Shown here piece by piece: positions 34,718-43,623 of a stretch of DNA of 64,000 nucleotides (position 1 is its first letter; each line of letters starts with the position of its first letter). A program made the translations under genes and the position numbers. This stretch comes from Burkholderiales bacterium (GTDB lineage Bacteria; Pseudomonadota; Gammaproteobacteria; Burkholderiales; Casimicrobiaceae): assembly GCA_020853025.1 (NCBI GenBank), contig JADYZP010000025.1:1-64000 (forward strand), written 5' to 3'. The notes beneath the pieces were generated by a model. It saw nothing but the letters and a program-made list of their open reading frames with translations. It ran no database searches and was not told the origin of the DNA.

Positions 34718-36421
34718 TCAGTTGCCTGTCGGCAGCGGGATGTTGATGCCATCCTTCTGCAGCATCTCGCGCACGTGCTGGAACTTCTGGTACTTCGAGA
34801 TCTCGATCGGACCGTCGTAGCCCATGCTCTGCAGCTTGCGTGGCGGGTACTTCACGTAGGTTTTCATCAGCTCCGTGATCGCCTGCCCCATCGGCACCAT
34901 CGTCCAGGTACGCTCGGTGTAGTTGTTCATGAAGATGTCGTAGCGCTCCTGCGGGTCCGCCCACAGGTCGAAGATCTGCGGCACCGTGGCCACGTACTTC
35001 GTTGCACCCTTCCAGCCCAGGTTGCTGTCGACGGCGAGGCCGCCAGTGGCCTGGCCGTCGTCGCCGCGCAGGTTGAACACCGCCTTGTAGTTGCCCAGGC
35101 GCGCCGCGCCGGGGGAGAGTTCGTTCTCGGTGAAGTAGAACCAGGCCTTGCGCGGATTTTTGCCGGTGCCGAACAGCACCGGCGAGATGTCGTAGCTGTC
35201 GAAGATGATCGGCTGGCCTTCGCGGTCGTTCTCCGGCAGTTTCACGCCGGCGATGCCGGCAAAGGTGGCCATCAGGTCCAGCCCGCCGACGATGTCGTGG
35301 TTGCGTGTCTGCGGCTTGATCTTGCCGGGCCAGACGGCGATGGCCGGCACGCGGTTGCCACCTTCGCGCACCGTGCCCTTGGTGCCGCGAAACGGCGTGT
35401 AGCCGGCGTCGGGATACACGTCCTGCCAGGCGCCGTTGTCGGTGGTGTAGACGACCAGCGTGTTCTTGTCCAGCCCGAGCGCGCGCAGCTTGTCCATGAT
35501 GCGGCCGATGCGCGTGTCGAGCTCGACCACCGAGTCCGCGTACTTGGACTTGGACAGCGACTTCAGCTGGAACTCCGGCGCCGGCATGTTCGGCTGGTGC
35601 ACCTTCATGAAGTTCACGTTGATGAAAAAGGGCTTGGACGGGTCCTTCGCTGCGGTGTCGAGGAACTCCAGCGCCGCCTTCTCGACGTAGCCGTCGAAGA
35701 ACGGGATGCCGACGACGCCGTCCGGGTAGGTCACGCCGTGCAGCGTCACCGGCTTGCCGGGCTCGTCGACGTACTGGCCGTTGATCTTGAAGTCCTCCTT
35801 GGCCTTCTCGCCCGCCTTGCCCGACAGCGAGCCGATGGTCACCTTCTGGAACATGGCGCGCAGCTCCGGATCCATGTCCGGGAACCAGGTCGGGTCGGCG
35901 TAGGTGTAGGCGTTGAGGTGGTAGAGGCCGACGTATTTCATCTCGTCGTAACCCTGGGCGTTGGGCAACGCATAGTCGGCTTCGCCGAGGTGCCACTTGC
36001 CGGTGAAGTAGGTTGCGTAGCCGCCTTGCTTGAGTACCGATGCCAGCGTCCACTCGGCTGCCGGCAGCCCGCCGCCCTGGCCCTGGAAGGCGACGGTGGT
36101 CATGCCGCTGCGATTCGGAATGCGCCCGGTCTGCATCGCCGCGCGCCCCGGCGTGCAACTCGGTTGCGCGTAGAACGAAAAGAAAGTCATGCCGTCGGCG
36201 GCCAAGCGGTCGATGCTGGGCGTGGGCATGCCGCGGCCAACGCCGCCGCCATAAGGGCCGAGGTCGCCGTAGCCGGTATCGTCGGAGACGATGAACAGGA
36301 TGTTCGGCTTGTCGGCGGCGTGAGCGGCGCCAACGCCGAACAGCGTGGCTGCGCCGATCCAGGCCAGGATCAATCGCAACCGGGCGAAGAAGTGCTGCCA
36401 ACCCTTTTGTGTCTTGTTCAT
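34718..36421 (-). CDS. arylsulfatase, exported
   Basis: 567-residue type I sulfatase. A signal peptide (about 15-36, ending GAAHAA) is followed by the metal motif ILFIVSDDTGYGD and the formylglycine motif C89-T-P-G-R with the downstream TGR; further metal ligands are in YTTDNGAW. The cysteine must be oxidised to formylglycine; no FGE gene is seen in this window. ATG 36421 has GGAGAGGG. Substrate unknown. Upstream of the HAD lipoprotein. Confidence 0.92.
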   Translation of the reverse strand: MNKTQKGWQHFFARLRLILAWIGAATLFGVGAAHAADKPNILFIVSDDTGYGDLGPYGGGVGRGMPTPSIDRLAADGMTFFSFYAQPSCTPGRAAMQTGRIPNRSGMTTVAFQGQGGGLPAAEWTLASVLKQGGYATYFTGKWHLGEADYALPNAQGYDEMKYVGLYHLNAYTYADPTWFPDMDPELRAMFQKVTIGSLSGKAGEKAKEDFKINGQYVDEPGKPVTLHGVTYPDGVVGIPFFDGYVEKAALEFLDTAAKDPSKPFFINVNFMKVHQPNMPAPEFQLKSLSKSKYADSVVELDTRIGRIMDKLRALGLDKNTLVVYTTDNGAWQDVYPDAGYTPFRGTKGTVREGGNRVPAIAVWPGKIKPQTRNHDIVGGLDLMATFAGIAGVKLPENDREGQPIIFDSYDISPVLFGTGKNPRKAWFYFTENELSPGAARLGNYKAVFNLRGDDGQATGGLAVDSNLGWKGATKYVATVPQIFDLWADPQERYDIFMNNYTERTWTMVPMGQAITELMKTYVKYPPRKLQSMGYDGPIEISKYQKFQHVREMLQKDGINIPLPTGN

Positions 36422-36532
36422 GGTTTCCCTCTCCTTGTAAATTTGGCCGGAGTTGTGGTGCTCGGCTCGGCTTGGCTTGGTGCGCTGCACTGTCGCTTAC
36501 CGCGTGGATGCACTCGCGGTGGACTGACTTTT

Positions 36533-36609
36533 TGGTCGGGGTGAGAGGATTTGAACCTCCGGCCTCTACGTCCCGAACGTAGCGCTCTACCAGGCTAAGC
36601 TACACCCCG
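36533..36609 (-). tRNA. tRNA-Pro (anticodon CGG)
   Basis: 77 nt including an encoded CCA. Acceptor stem CGGGGTG/CACCCCG, D-arm with AGCTTAGCCTGGTAGAGC, anticodon stem CTACG/CGTAG around TTCGGGA (anticodon CGG), T-arm with GGTTCAAATCC. All stems pair. Confidence 0.96.
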
Positions 36610-36715
36610 CGGTGCAGGCGATTTTTGGGCGCCGCGGCGGGAAGACGGGAGGTACGGCTTCCGCGGCATCCGCGGCACCCGAACGACTCATGAGGACCCC
36701 CGGGGCAACCCGGGA

Positions 36716-37684
36716 TCAGTACGTTCGGCGCGTCGCGAAGGAGGTCAATTCTAGCAGAGATTTCCGGTGCGCAGTATCGGGAAGACCGGCCAGGCAATCG
36801 GCGGCCTGGCGCACTTCCGCGTCGGCGCGATTGCGCGCGTAGGCGAGCGCACCGGTGCGCTCCAATGCCGCCATGACCGGCGCGAAATCGGTCAACCCGC
36901 CGCCCGTGACCGCGTGGCGGATGATCGCCGCATCGTCCGCACTGCCGGTCGCCAGCGCATGGATCAGCGGCAGCGTCGTCTTTCCTTCCGCGAGGTCGTC
37001 GCCCAGGTTCTTGCCGATGGCCTGCGCGTCGCCCGAATAGTCGAGGATGTCGTCGACCAGCTGGAATGCAGTGCCCAGATGCATGCCGTAGCGCGCCAGC
37101 GCGTCCTCGGTCGCGGCGTCCGCATTCCCCAGCACCGCGCCCAGGCGCGCAGCCGCCTCGAATAGGCGCGCGGTCTTGCGCCGGATTACCTCGAGGTAGG
37201 CGTGCTCATTCAAGTCGGCGTTGCCGGCATTCATCAATTGCAGGACTTCGCCTTCGGCGATGGCGTTGGTCGCCTCGGCCATGATCTCGAGCACGCGCAT
37301 CCGTGACAGCCGCACCATCATCTGGAACGCGCGGGAATACAAGAAATCTCCGACCAGCACCGACGCGGCGTTGCCGAACTCGGCATTGGCCGTCGCGTGC
37401 CCGCGTCGCATGTCGGATTCGTCGACGACGTCGTCGTGCAGCAGTGTTGCCGTATGGATCATTTCGATGACCGCCGCGAGCGTGTGCTGCTCGGCGCCGC
37501 GGTAGCCGGTAGCGCCGGCGGCGAGCAGCAGCAACGCGGGGCGCAGGCGCTTGCCGCCGCCGCCGACGATGTATTCGGCGACCTGCCGGATCAGCACCAC
37601 GTCGGAATCGAGCGAATCGCGCAGCACGCGGTCCACCGCCACCATGTCGGCACCGATGACGGACTTCAGAATGTCGATGGTCAC
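36716..37684 (-). CDS. ispB: octaprenyl diphosphate synthase
   Basis: Makes the C40 polyprenyl side chain of ubiquinone. From GTG 37684 it has 322 residues, the family length. First Asp-rich motif [15 protein letters not shown], second [10 protein letters not shown], plus [12 protein letters not shown]. The frame is open another 55 codons upstream but has no family match there and would run into the rplU promoter. No clear Shine-Dalgarno sequence before the GTG. Divergent from rplU-rpmA, a common arrangement. Confidence 0.92.
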   Translation of the reverse strand: MTIDILKSVIGADMVAVDRVLRDSLDSDVVLIRQVAEYIVGGGGKRLRPALLLLAAGATGYRGAEQHTLAAVIEMIHTATLLHDDVVDESDMRRGHATANAEFGNAASVLVGDFLYSRAFQMMVRLSRMRVLEIMAEATNAIAEGEVLQLMNAGNADLNEHAYLEVIRRKTARLFEAAARLGAVLGNADAATEDALARYGMHLGTAFQLVDDILDYSGDAQAIGKNLGDDLAEGKTTLPLIHALATGSADDAAIIRHAVTGGGLTDFAPVMAALERTGALAYARNRADAEVRQAADCLAGLPDTAHRKSLLELTSFATRRTY

Positions 37685-37815
37685 GGAAGGGGGAGGGACA
37701 CGAAGTTGCGGGTGGAGAATCGGGCGCATTCTACGCGACGACGAGTCGACACCCGCCAGCGGCGTGCGCAATTCGGGGCCCGAAGCCGAGCCTCGAGAGC
37801 CCGGCCAACGTCGCT

Positions 37816-37845
37816 TTGACAGTCCGACGCGGTTCACCTTATAAT
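37816..37845 (+). promoter_or_regulatory. sigma-70 promoter of rplU-rpmA
   Basis: Consensus TTGACA (37816-37821), 18-base spacer, consensus TATAAT (37840-37845), 103 bases before the rplU ATG. The leader is therefore about 95 nt, long enough for regulation. Confidence 0.85.
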
Positions 37846-37948
37846 TCAAAGCTTTCCCGAATTCGCCGCCGGTACGGCCGGTGGCTGGACAGCGGAACCC
37901 AGCCGCGGCGACGCCTCGGGAACTGCCTCACACAATCTGGAGTCACTC

Positions 37949-38260
37949 ATGTACGCGGTCATAAAAACCGGCGGCAAGCAGTACAAGGTTGCCGCCGGCG
38001 AAAAACTCAAAGTAGAACAGATACCGGCGGACGTGGGCGCGCAAGTAGTTCTCGATCAGGTTTTGCTGGTCGGGGAAGGCGAGAGCGTCCGTCTGGGTCA
38101 GCCCGTCGTCGCCGGTGCAACGGTGACGGCGACGGTCGTCGCGCATGGCCGCGGCGAAAAGGTGAAGATCTTCAAGATGCGCCGGCGCAAGCACTACCAG
38201 AAGCACCAGGGGCATCGGCAGGGCTACACCGAACTCAAGATCGACACGATCGTCGGCTAA
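37949..38260 (+). CDS. rplU: 50S ribosomal protein L21
   Basis: 103 residues, standard length. [14 protein letters not shown] at the start and the C-terminal [16 protein letters not shown] rRNA-binding tail identify L21. First gene of the rplU-rpmA operon. Confidence 0.98.
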   Translation: MYAVIKTGGKQYKVAAGEKLKVEQIPADVGAQVVLDQVLLVGEGESVRLGQPVVAGATVTATVVAHGRGEKVKIFKMRRRKHYQKHQGHRQGYTELKIDTIVG

Positions 38261-38274
38261 GGAAGCGGAAGACC

Positions 38275-38550
38275 ATGGCACACAAAAAGGCAGGCGGCAG
38301 CTCGCGCAACGGACGCGACTCGCAGTCCAAGCGGCTTGGCACCAAGGTGTACGGCGGCGAGGCGATTCGCGCAGGCGGGATCATCGTCCGCCAGCACGGC
38401 ACGCGGATCCATCCGGGGGTCAACGTCGGCATGGGCAGCGATTTCACGCTGTTCGCACTGCTCGATGGTCACGTCCATTACCGTACTCGTGGCCCGAAGC
38501 AGAACAAGTACGCCAACGTCGTCGTTGCCAGCGAGGCCGAAGCGGCGTAG
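38275..38550 (+). CDS. rpmA: 50S ribosomal protein L27
   Basis: 91 residues; starts [16 protein letters not shown] without any cleavable N-terminal extension, so the flexible tail that reaches the peptidyl-transferase centre is directly encoded. GGAAGCGGAAG precedes the ATG; 14 bases after rplU. Confidence 0.98.
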   Translation: MAHKKAGGSSRNGRDSQSKRLGTKVYGGEAIRAGGIIVRQHGTRIHPGVNVGMGSDFTLFALLDGHVHYRTRGPKQNKYANVVVASEAEAA

Positions 38551-38570
38551 ACGAGCAGCGAAGTCGCGTT

Positions 38571-38600
38571 GAAAATGCCCGGTCGTTGCCGGGCATTTTC
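38571..38600 (+). terminator. intrinsic terminator after rpmA
   Basis: Perfect 12-base arms GAAAATGCCCGG / CCGGGCATTTTC with a 6-base loop and flanking T-rich and A-rich sides, 20 bases after the rpmA stop. It could also serve the opposite-strand gene. Confidence 0.85.
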
Positions 38601-38617
38601 ATTTTCGGCGACAGCTT

Positions 38618-38908
38618 TCAGCCGGCGTCGCCGGCGAGCGTTTCCAGGTCGTCCCGCGACAGCGTGAGCTGCCCTCGGAGCGGCATGCCCTGCGCGAACA
38701 GGTGCGCCTGGATCGCGCGCTCGATGCGCGAGCGCTGGTCGTGCAGGTAGCGATGCGCGGCATCCGCGTCGGCTCCGGGACCTGCCTCGTGTTCGATCAC
38801 CGACCATTCGATGGCGACGCGGATCGCGTGGGCGTCGACCTGAGCCGTGATTTCGATCGGAAATCCAGGCTTGACCCGCAGATCCTGGGTTAGGAGAAGG
38901 CTGACCAT
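38618..38908 (-). CDS. hypothetical protein
   Basis: 96 residues, cytoplasmic, not recognised. Reads as a strand-rich N-half (PGFPIEITAQVDAHAIRVAIE) and an Arg-rich helix (HRYLHDQRSRIERAIQAHLF), ending LSRDDLETLAG. Coding appears plausible from length and composition; it converges on the rpmA terminator. Short proteins with a similar C-terminal Ser-Arg-Asp/Glu-Ala/Asp-Leu segment occur in the DUF1488 group, but I cannot confirm a match. Confidence 0.5.
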   Translation of the reverse strand: MVSLLLTQDLRVKPGFPIEITAQVDAHAIRVAIEWSVIEHEAGPGADADAAHRYLHDQRSRIERAIQAHLFAQGMPLRGQLTLSRDDLETLAGDAG

Positions 38909-39073
38909 GGTGACCTCGTCGATGGAGGGAAGGAGGGTTTGTCGTTCCCCATTCTAGCCGCTGGCCGAGCGCGTGTGGTTCAAGGCGTCGACATGTAGAA
39001 TGTACGATGTCTCGTACTCTACGATCGGCGAGATCGACGATGCGTTGACCGCATCGAAATCAAGCTCACCACG

Positions 39074-39364
39074 ATGCACCGGATGAATCCCGATCGTCCA
39101 TCACGATGGCGCGCCATCGGACGCGGCGGGCGCCGGCTGGCGCTGGGCGTGCTGTTGTTCGTCGCGTTCGTGCAGTCAGGCACCGTGGTACTTGCATGGT
39201 GGCGCGGCGATCTCACCGAAATAGGCGTGCGCGAAGCGTTCTGGCTGCTGATGCTGCCCGTCCTGGTAGCGGTGTATTTGCGCCATTTCTCGGTATTGCG
39301 CGCCGATTGCGATGCCTGCCTGCCGGATGACACCCGCCAGCCTGGCGGCCCGCGCGGGCCGTGA
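39074..39364 (+). CDS. small hypothetical membrane protein
   Basis: 96 residues with two hydrophobic segments (about 22-42 and 52-68) and a short cytoplasmic or periplasmic tail containing CDACLP. Unknown function; convergent with lptG. No Shine-Dalgarno sequence of note; weakly supported. Confidence 0.4.
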   Translation: MHRMNPDRPSRWRAIGRGGRRLALGVLLFVAFVQSGTVVLAWWRGDLTEIGVREAFWLLMLPVLVAVYLRHFSVLRADCDACLPDDTRQPGGPRGP

Positions 39365-39397
39365 ACGCGCGCAGCAAGGGTCGCACCTACGCGACTA

Positions 39398-40480
39398 TTA
39401 GCGCCGCTCGATGTAGTGCTGGATCGCGAACGCGACCGCGGTGAACGCGACGAGCGGGAACGCGGCGGCAAACAGCGGCGCCCAGTCGTTGAGGACGCCG
39501 AGATACGAGAACATCCTCTCCGTCAGCCAGAAGGAGAGGCCAAGCATCGTGCCGGCAAAGATGCGGAATCCGACTCCGCCGGTCCGGCGCTGGAACTGCG
39601 CGAAAGGCAATGCCAGCAGCATCATCACCAGCACGGCGACCGGATAGAGCACTTTCGACCAGAAGGCGATCTCGAAGCGCGACGTCTTTTGCGCATTGGT
39701 TCCGAGGACGCGGATATTGTCGTAGAGCGTGGATAGCGCCAGCCGCTCCGGCGCGACCTGGTAGACGGTGAGGATCGACGGCTGCAGCACCGAATTCCAC
39801 GTCCAGCTCGGCGCCGCAGACACGGTCGCGGAGTCGCGGCCGAACTCGGTGACCTGCACCTGTTTCAAATCCCAGCGGCCTTCGCCGGCAAAGCGACCCG
39901 ACTCCGCGCTGCGCACGGCGCTCAGTCGCAGGTCACGGTCGAATTCATAGATGCGCACGCCGACCAGCGTCATGTCGGCGAGCACCGCGCGGATGTTGAC
40001 AAAGGTCATGTCCTGCTTGAACCAGAACCCGGATTCAAACTGCTGCGCAACGACGCCGGTCGCGTTGCCCATCGCCGCGGCGCGCACGTTTTGCGCGAGT
40101 CGTTCGGCAGGGGGGGCCACGAATTCGCCGGCGAGAAAGGTCGCGATCGCCAGCGGGATTCCGACACGAATGACCGCCCAACCAATCTGCACGATCGATG
40201 CGCCCGAGGCACGCATCACCGTGAATTCGGAATTAGCCACCAGTTGCGAGACCGCGAACAGCGTCCCGATCAGCGCGGCGACCGGAAACAGCTCGTAGAC
40301 CCGCGATGGAACGTGCAGTGCGACGAAGAGCAGCGCCGATGTCAACGTGTAGCTGCCGCGGCCGACGTCGCGCATTTCGTTGATGAGGTCGAAGAATGTG
40401 AACAGCCCGATCAACCCGACAAACACCAGCAGCGTCGACAGCACCACCTCGCGTCCGATGTAGCGGGTGAGCGTGCGCAT
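39398..40480 (-). CDS. lptG: LPS export ABC transporter permease LptG
   Basis: 360-residue inner-membrane subunit of the LptB2FG complex that extracts lipopolysaccharide. Six helices, with a periplasmic beta-jellyroll domain between helices 3 and 4 (about 130-260). N-terminus MRTLTRYIGREV is typical. Starts 4 bases after the lptF stop. Confidence 0.95.
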   Translation of the reverse strand: MRTLTRYIGREVVLSTLLVFVGLIGLFTFFDLINEMRDVGRGSYTLTSALLFVALHVPSRVYELFPVAALIGTLFAVSQLVANSEFTVMRASGASIVQIGWAVIRVGIPLAIATFLAGEFVAPPAERLAQNVRAAAMGNATGVVAQQFESGFWFKQDMTFVNIRAVLADMTLVGVRIYEFDRDLRLSAVRSAESGRFAGEGRWDLKQVQVTEFGRDSATVSAAPSWTWNSVLQPSILTVYQVAPERLALSTLYDNIRVLGTNAQKTSRFEIAFWSKVLYPVAVLVMMLLALPFAQFQRRTGGVGFRIFAGTMLGLSFWLTERMFSYLGVLNDWAPLFAAAFPLVAFTAVAFAIQHYIERR

Positions 40481-40484
40481 CGCG

Positions 40485-41579
40485 TCAGGTGGAGACGGTG
40501 CGCGGCACGCGCCCGAAGAGGCCGGTGATCGAAAGCTGGTGGCGGAAGAGCACGATGACGACGAGCAGCGCTGTCGCGTGCGGCAATAGCAAACCCAGCC
40601 AGAGGTCGATGCTGCCTTGCGCGATCATGCTTTGCACGATATTGATGCAATTCGTGTACAGCATGTAGAGGAAGGCTGCGGCGAAGAGATTGAAGGAGCG
40701 GCCCATCCGGGGATTGACGTGAGCGAGCGGAATGGCGAGCAGCGTCAGGACCAACGCCAGGATTGGCACCGACAGCCGCCAGAACAGTTCGGCCCGCTCG
40801 TTGCGTCCGTCGGCGACCAGCAGCGCCACGGTGGGAATCGCCTTGTTCGACGTCGGCAGCGCCCGTGCCTCGGCAGGTTCGATGCGGCGGCCAAGTCGCT
40901 CGAACTCGACGATCCGGAAATCGGCGGATCCCGGATTGCCCTCGTAGCGGCGGCCGTCTTCGAGCACGACGAAGCGGTCGCCGTTGCTCTCCTCGACCAG
41001 GTGCCCGAGACGCGCAACCGTCGTCGTGTCGCGGGCGCCATCAACCGAGTGCAGGAACACATTGCGGATCCGGCCGTTGACCGGATTGATGCTTTCGATG
41101 TAGACGACGATGCCGGCGCGCCGGAATTCGCGGAACAGCCCCGGTGACAGAATGGTCAGCTCATCGCGCGATTCCAGTTGGCGTTCGTACTCGATCTTGC
41201 GCTGTTCGGCCCACGGCGACAGGAACAGCGACAGCAGGACGATGGCGAGGAGGAATGGCGCCGCGAACAGCAGAATCGGTTTCAGGCACGCGGTCAGCGA
41301 TTGCCCGGACGTGAACCAGACCACCATTTCGCTGTCCCGGTACCAGCGCGACAGCGTCAGCAGCACCGTCATGAACAACGCCACTGCGAGCAGCAGGTTC
41401 AGGTAGAACATGGCGTTGAAGCCGATCAACGCCAGCACGCCGTCGGTAGCGACCGAGCCGCCGGCCGCCCGTGCCAGGATTCGGATGACCGATTGGGTGA
41501 ACAGGATCGCCAGCAGGACGACGAAGAGTCCGATCGCCGTAGCGGTCAGCTCCCGGACCAGAGAGCGGCGAAAAATCAT
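40485..41579 (-). CDS. lptF: LPS export ABC transporter permease LptF
   Basis: 364-residue partner of LptG. MIFRRSLVREL start, helices around 12-30, 55-75, 100-120 and the C-terminal three, with a periplasmic jellyroll domain in between. ATG 41579; the frame is open upstream across the promoter region shared with pepA. Divergent from pepA, the usual order in proteobacteria. Confidence 0.95.
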   Translation of the reverse strand: MIFRRSLVRELTATAIGLFVVLLAILFTQSVIRILARAAGGSVATDGVLALIGFNAMFYLNLLLAVALFMTVLLTLSRWYRDSEMVVWFTSGQSLTACLKPILLFAAPFLLAIVLLSLFLSPWAEQRKIEYERQLESRDELTILSPGLFREFRRAGIVVYIESINPVNGRIRNVFLHSVDGARDTTTVARLGHLVEESNGDRFVVLEDGRRYEGNPGSADFRIVEFERLGRRIEPAEARALPTSNKAIPTVALLVADGRNERAELFWRLSVPILALVLTLLAIPLAHVNPRMGRSFNLFAAAFLYMLYTNCINIVQSMIAQGSIDLWLGLLLPHATALLVVIVLFRHQLSITGLFGRVPRTVST

Positions 41580-41595
41580 GACGCCGGGAAATTTT

Positions 41596-41625
41596 TTGAC
41601 TTTTTCGAGGAATATTACCGATAAT
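41596..41625 (+). promoter_or_regulatory. sigma-70 promoter of pepA
   Basis: TTGACT (41596-41601), 18-base spacer, GATAAT (41620-41625), 57 bases before the pepA ATG in an AT-rich pocket between divergent lptF and pepA. Confidence 0.65.
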
Positions 41626-41681
41626 GCTCGGCACGCCGTGTAACCGTAACAATACGCCAAAGCGGGAGACGAGGGATCGCA

Positions 41682-43184
41682 ATGGAATTTACCATAAAAA
41701 GCGGCAGTCCCGAGAAGCAGCGAAGCGCCTGCGTGGTGGTCGGAGTCTTCGACAACCGCAAGCCTTCGCTGTCCGCCGAGTTGATCGATCGCGCCAGCAA
41801 CGGCTACATCAGCGAAATCATCCGCCGCGGCGATATGGAGGGCAAGCTCGGAGCCACGCTGCTCCTGCACAACGTACGCGGTACGCTGGCGGACCGTGTC
41901 TTGCTGGTCGGACTGGGCAAGGAGCGCGATTTCCGTGACCACGAGTTCCGTTCAGCGATCCGCTCGGCGGTCAAGCTGCTGAACGAGACCGGCTCCTACG
42001 AAGCGGTGCTTTATCTGACCGAGGAAAAGGTCAAGCGTCGCGAGGTCGCCTGGCGCGTCGAGCACGCAGTGGTGGTCGCGATGGAGGCCGTCTATCGCTT
42101 CGAGCAGTTGAAGAGCCAGCCCACCGAAGTACGCCGGCCGCTGCGCAAGCTGACGCTTTCGGTGCCGCAGCGCTCAGACCTCACCACCGGCGAGAAGGCC
42201 GCCGCGCATGGCCTCGCGATCGCCCATGGGATGGATCTCGCGCGCGACCTGGGCAATCTTCCCGCGAACGTCTGCACGCCTACGTACCTCGCCGACCGCG
42301 CGAAGCAACTCGGCGCGGAATTTCCTGAAGTCCAGGTCAAGGTGCTCGAGCGCACCGAATGCGAGGCGCTGAAGATGGGCTCGTTCCTGTCGGTTACCCA
42401 CGGCAGCGACCAGTCACCGCGCTTCATCGTCCTCGAATACCTGCAGTCGCAACGCAAGCAGGCCAAGCCCTGCGTGCTGGTCGGCAAGGGTATCACCTTC
42501 GACACCGGTGGCATTTCGCTCAAGCCCGGTCTCGACATGGACCAGATGAAGTTCGACATGTGCGGCGCGGCCTCGGTGCTCGGCACCTTCCGTGCGATCG
42601 CCGAAATGAAGGCGCAGGTCAACGCTGTCGGCCTCATTCCCGCCTGCGAGAATATGCCGTCGGGACGCGCGACCAAGCCCGGCGATATCGTGACCAGCAT
42701 GTCCGGACAAACCGTCGAGGTGCTCAACACCGACGCCGAAGGCCGGCTGATTCTTGCCGACGCGCTTACCTACGCCGAACGCTACGAGCCCGAGGCCGTC
42801 GTCGACATCGCCACGCTAACCGGCGCGATGGTCATCGCCCTCGGGCACGTGGCGAGCGGGTTGTTCTCGAACAACGAAACACTGGCGCGCGCGCTGCTGA
42901 CGGCGGGCGACGATGCCTACGATCGCGCCTGGCAACTGCCGCTGTGGGAGGACTACCAGGAAGGGTTGTTGTCCAACTTTGCCGATTTCGCAAACATCGC
43001 CGGCCGTGCCGCCGGCAGCATCACTGCCGCGTGCTTCCTGTCGCGCTTTACCAAGAAATACAATTGGGCGCATCTGGACATTGCCGGCACGGCGTGGAAG
43101 GAGGGCAAGGAGAAGGGAGCCACCGGCCGGCCGGTGCCGCTGCTGACCACCTGGCTGCTGGCGCACGAGAATCGCGTGCCCTGA
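41682..43184 (+). CDS. pepA: leucyl aminopeptidase (M17)
   Basis: 500-residue cytosolic dizinc aminopeptidase. Catalytic domain begins near residue 190; metal ligands lie in GKGITFDTGG (Lys and Asp) and NTDAEGRLIL, the family signature. In E. coli the protein also binds DNA at carAB and ColE1 cer. GGGAGACGAGGG precedes ATG. Followed by holC after 12 bases, a conserved pair. Confidence 0.97.
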   Translation: MEFTIKSGSPEKQRSACVVVGVFDNRKPSLSAELIDRASNGYISEIIRRGDMEGKLGATLLLHNVRGTLADRVLLVGLGKERDFRDHEFRSAIRSAVKLLNETGSYEAVLYLTEEKVKRREVAWRVEHAVVVAMEAVYRFEQLKSQPTEVRRPLRKLTLSVPQRSDLTTGEKAAAHGLAIAHGMDLARDLGNLPANVCTPTYLADRAKQLGAEFPEVQVKVLERTECEALKMGSFLSVTHGSDQSPRFIVLEYLQSQRKQAKPCVLVGKGITFDTGGISLKPGLDMDQMKFDMCGAASVLGTFRAIAEMKAQVNAVGLIPACENMPSGRATKPGDIVTSMSGQTVEVLNTDAEGRLILADALTYAERYEPEAVVDIATLTGAMVIALGHVASGLFSNNETLARALLTAGDDAYDRAWQLPLWEDYQEGLLSNFADFANIAGRAAGSITAACFLSRFTKKYNWAHLDIAGTAWKEGKEKGATGRPVPLLTTWLLAHENRVP

Positions 43185-43196
43185 AGTGAAGCGCGG

Positions 43197-43619
43197 ATGC
43201 AGATGACGTCGATCGATTTCTACACGAACGTCGCCGACCGCATGGGTGTCGTCGCGCGGCTGCTGACGAAGGCGATGGCTGCGTACGGCAGCGCGCGCGT
43301 GCTGACGCCGAACGCCGAGACGACCGATGCGCTCGACCGGCTGTTGTGGACGGCGCCGGCCACCGGGTTCCTTCCGCATTGCCGGATGGATGCTCCCGTG
43401 TCGGCGAAGACACCGGTGTGGATCGACCATCGGCTGGTGCATGCGGGACCGGCGGTCGTGCTCTTCAATCTGCACGCCGAGCCGCCGCCGTTTTTCAGTC
43501 GCTTCGAGCGACTTGCCGAGATTGTTGGCACGGACGACGTTGCGGCTGGCCGGGAACGCTATCGGTACTATCGCGAGCGCGGGTACGATATGCGCATGCA
43601 TGACTTGAGTGGTTTCTAG
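43197..43619 (+). CDS. holC: DNA polymerase III chi subunit
   Basis: 140 residues; links the clamp loader (via psi) to SSB. IDFYTNVADR at the start and FLPHCRMDAP, PVWIDHRLVHAGPAVVLFNL in the middle are typical. Two ATGs six bases apart (43197, 43203) are possible starts. The next gene begins 4 bases later. Confidence 0.92.
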   Translation: MQMTSIDFYTNVADRMGVVARLLTKAMAAYGSARVLTPNAETTDALDRLLWTAPATGFLPHCRMDAPVSAKTPVWIDHRLVHAGPAVVLFNLHAEPPPFFSRFERLAEIVGTDDVAAGRERYRYYRERGYDMRMHDLSGF

Positions 43620-43623
43620 GTCG

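Noticed and set aside
36100-36300. A second RNA gene near the tRNA-Pro
   Set aside because: No further cloverleaf or CCA-ending structure was found; the sequence belongs to the arylsulfatase gene.
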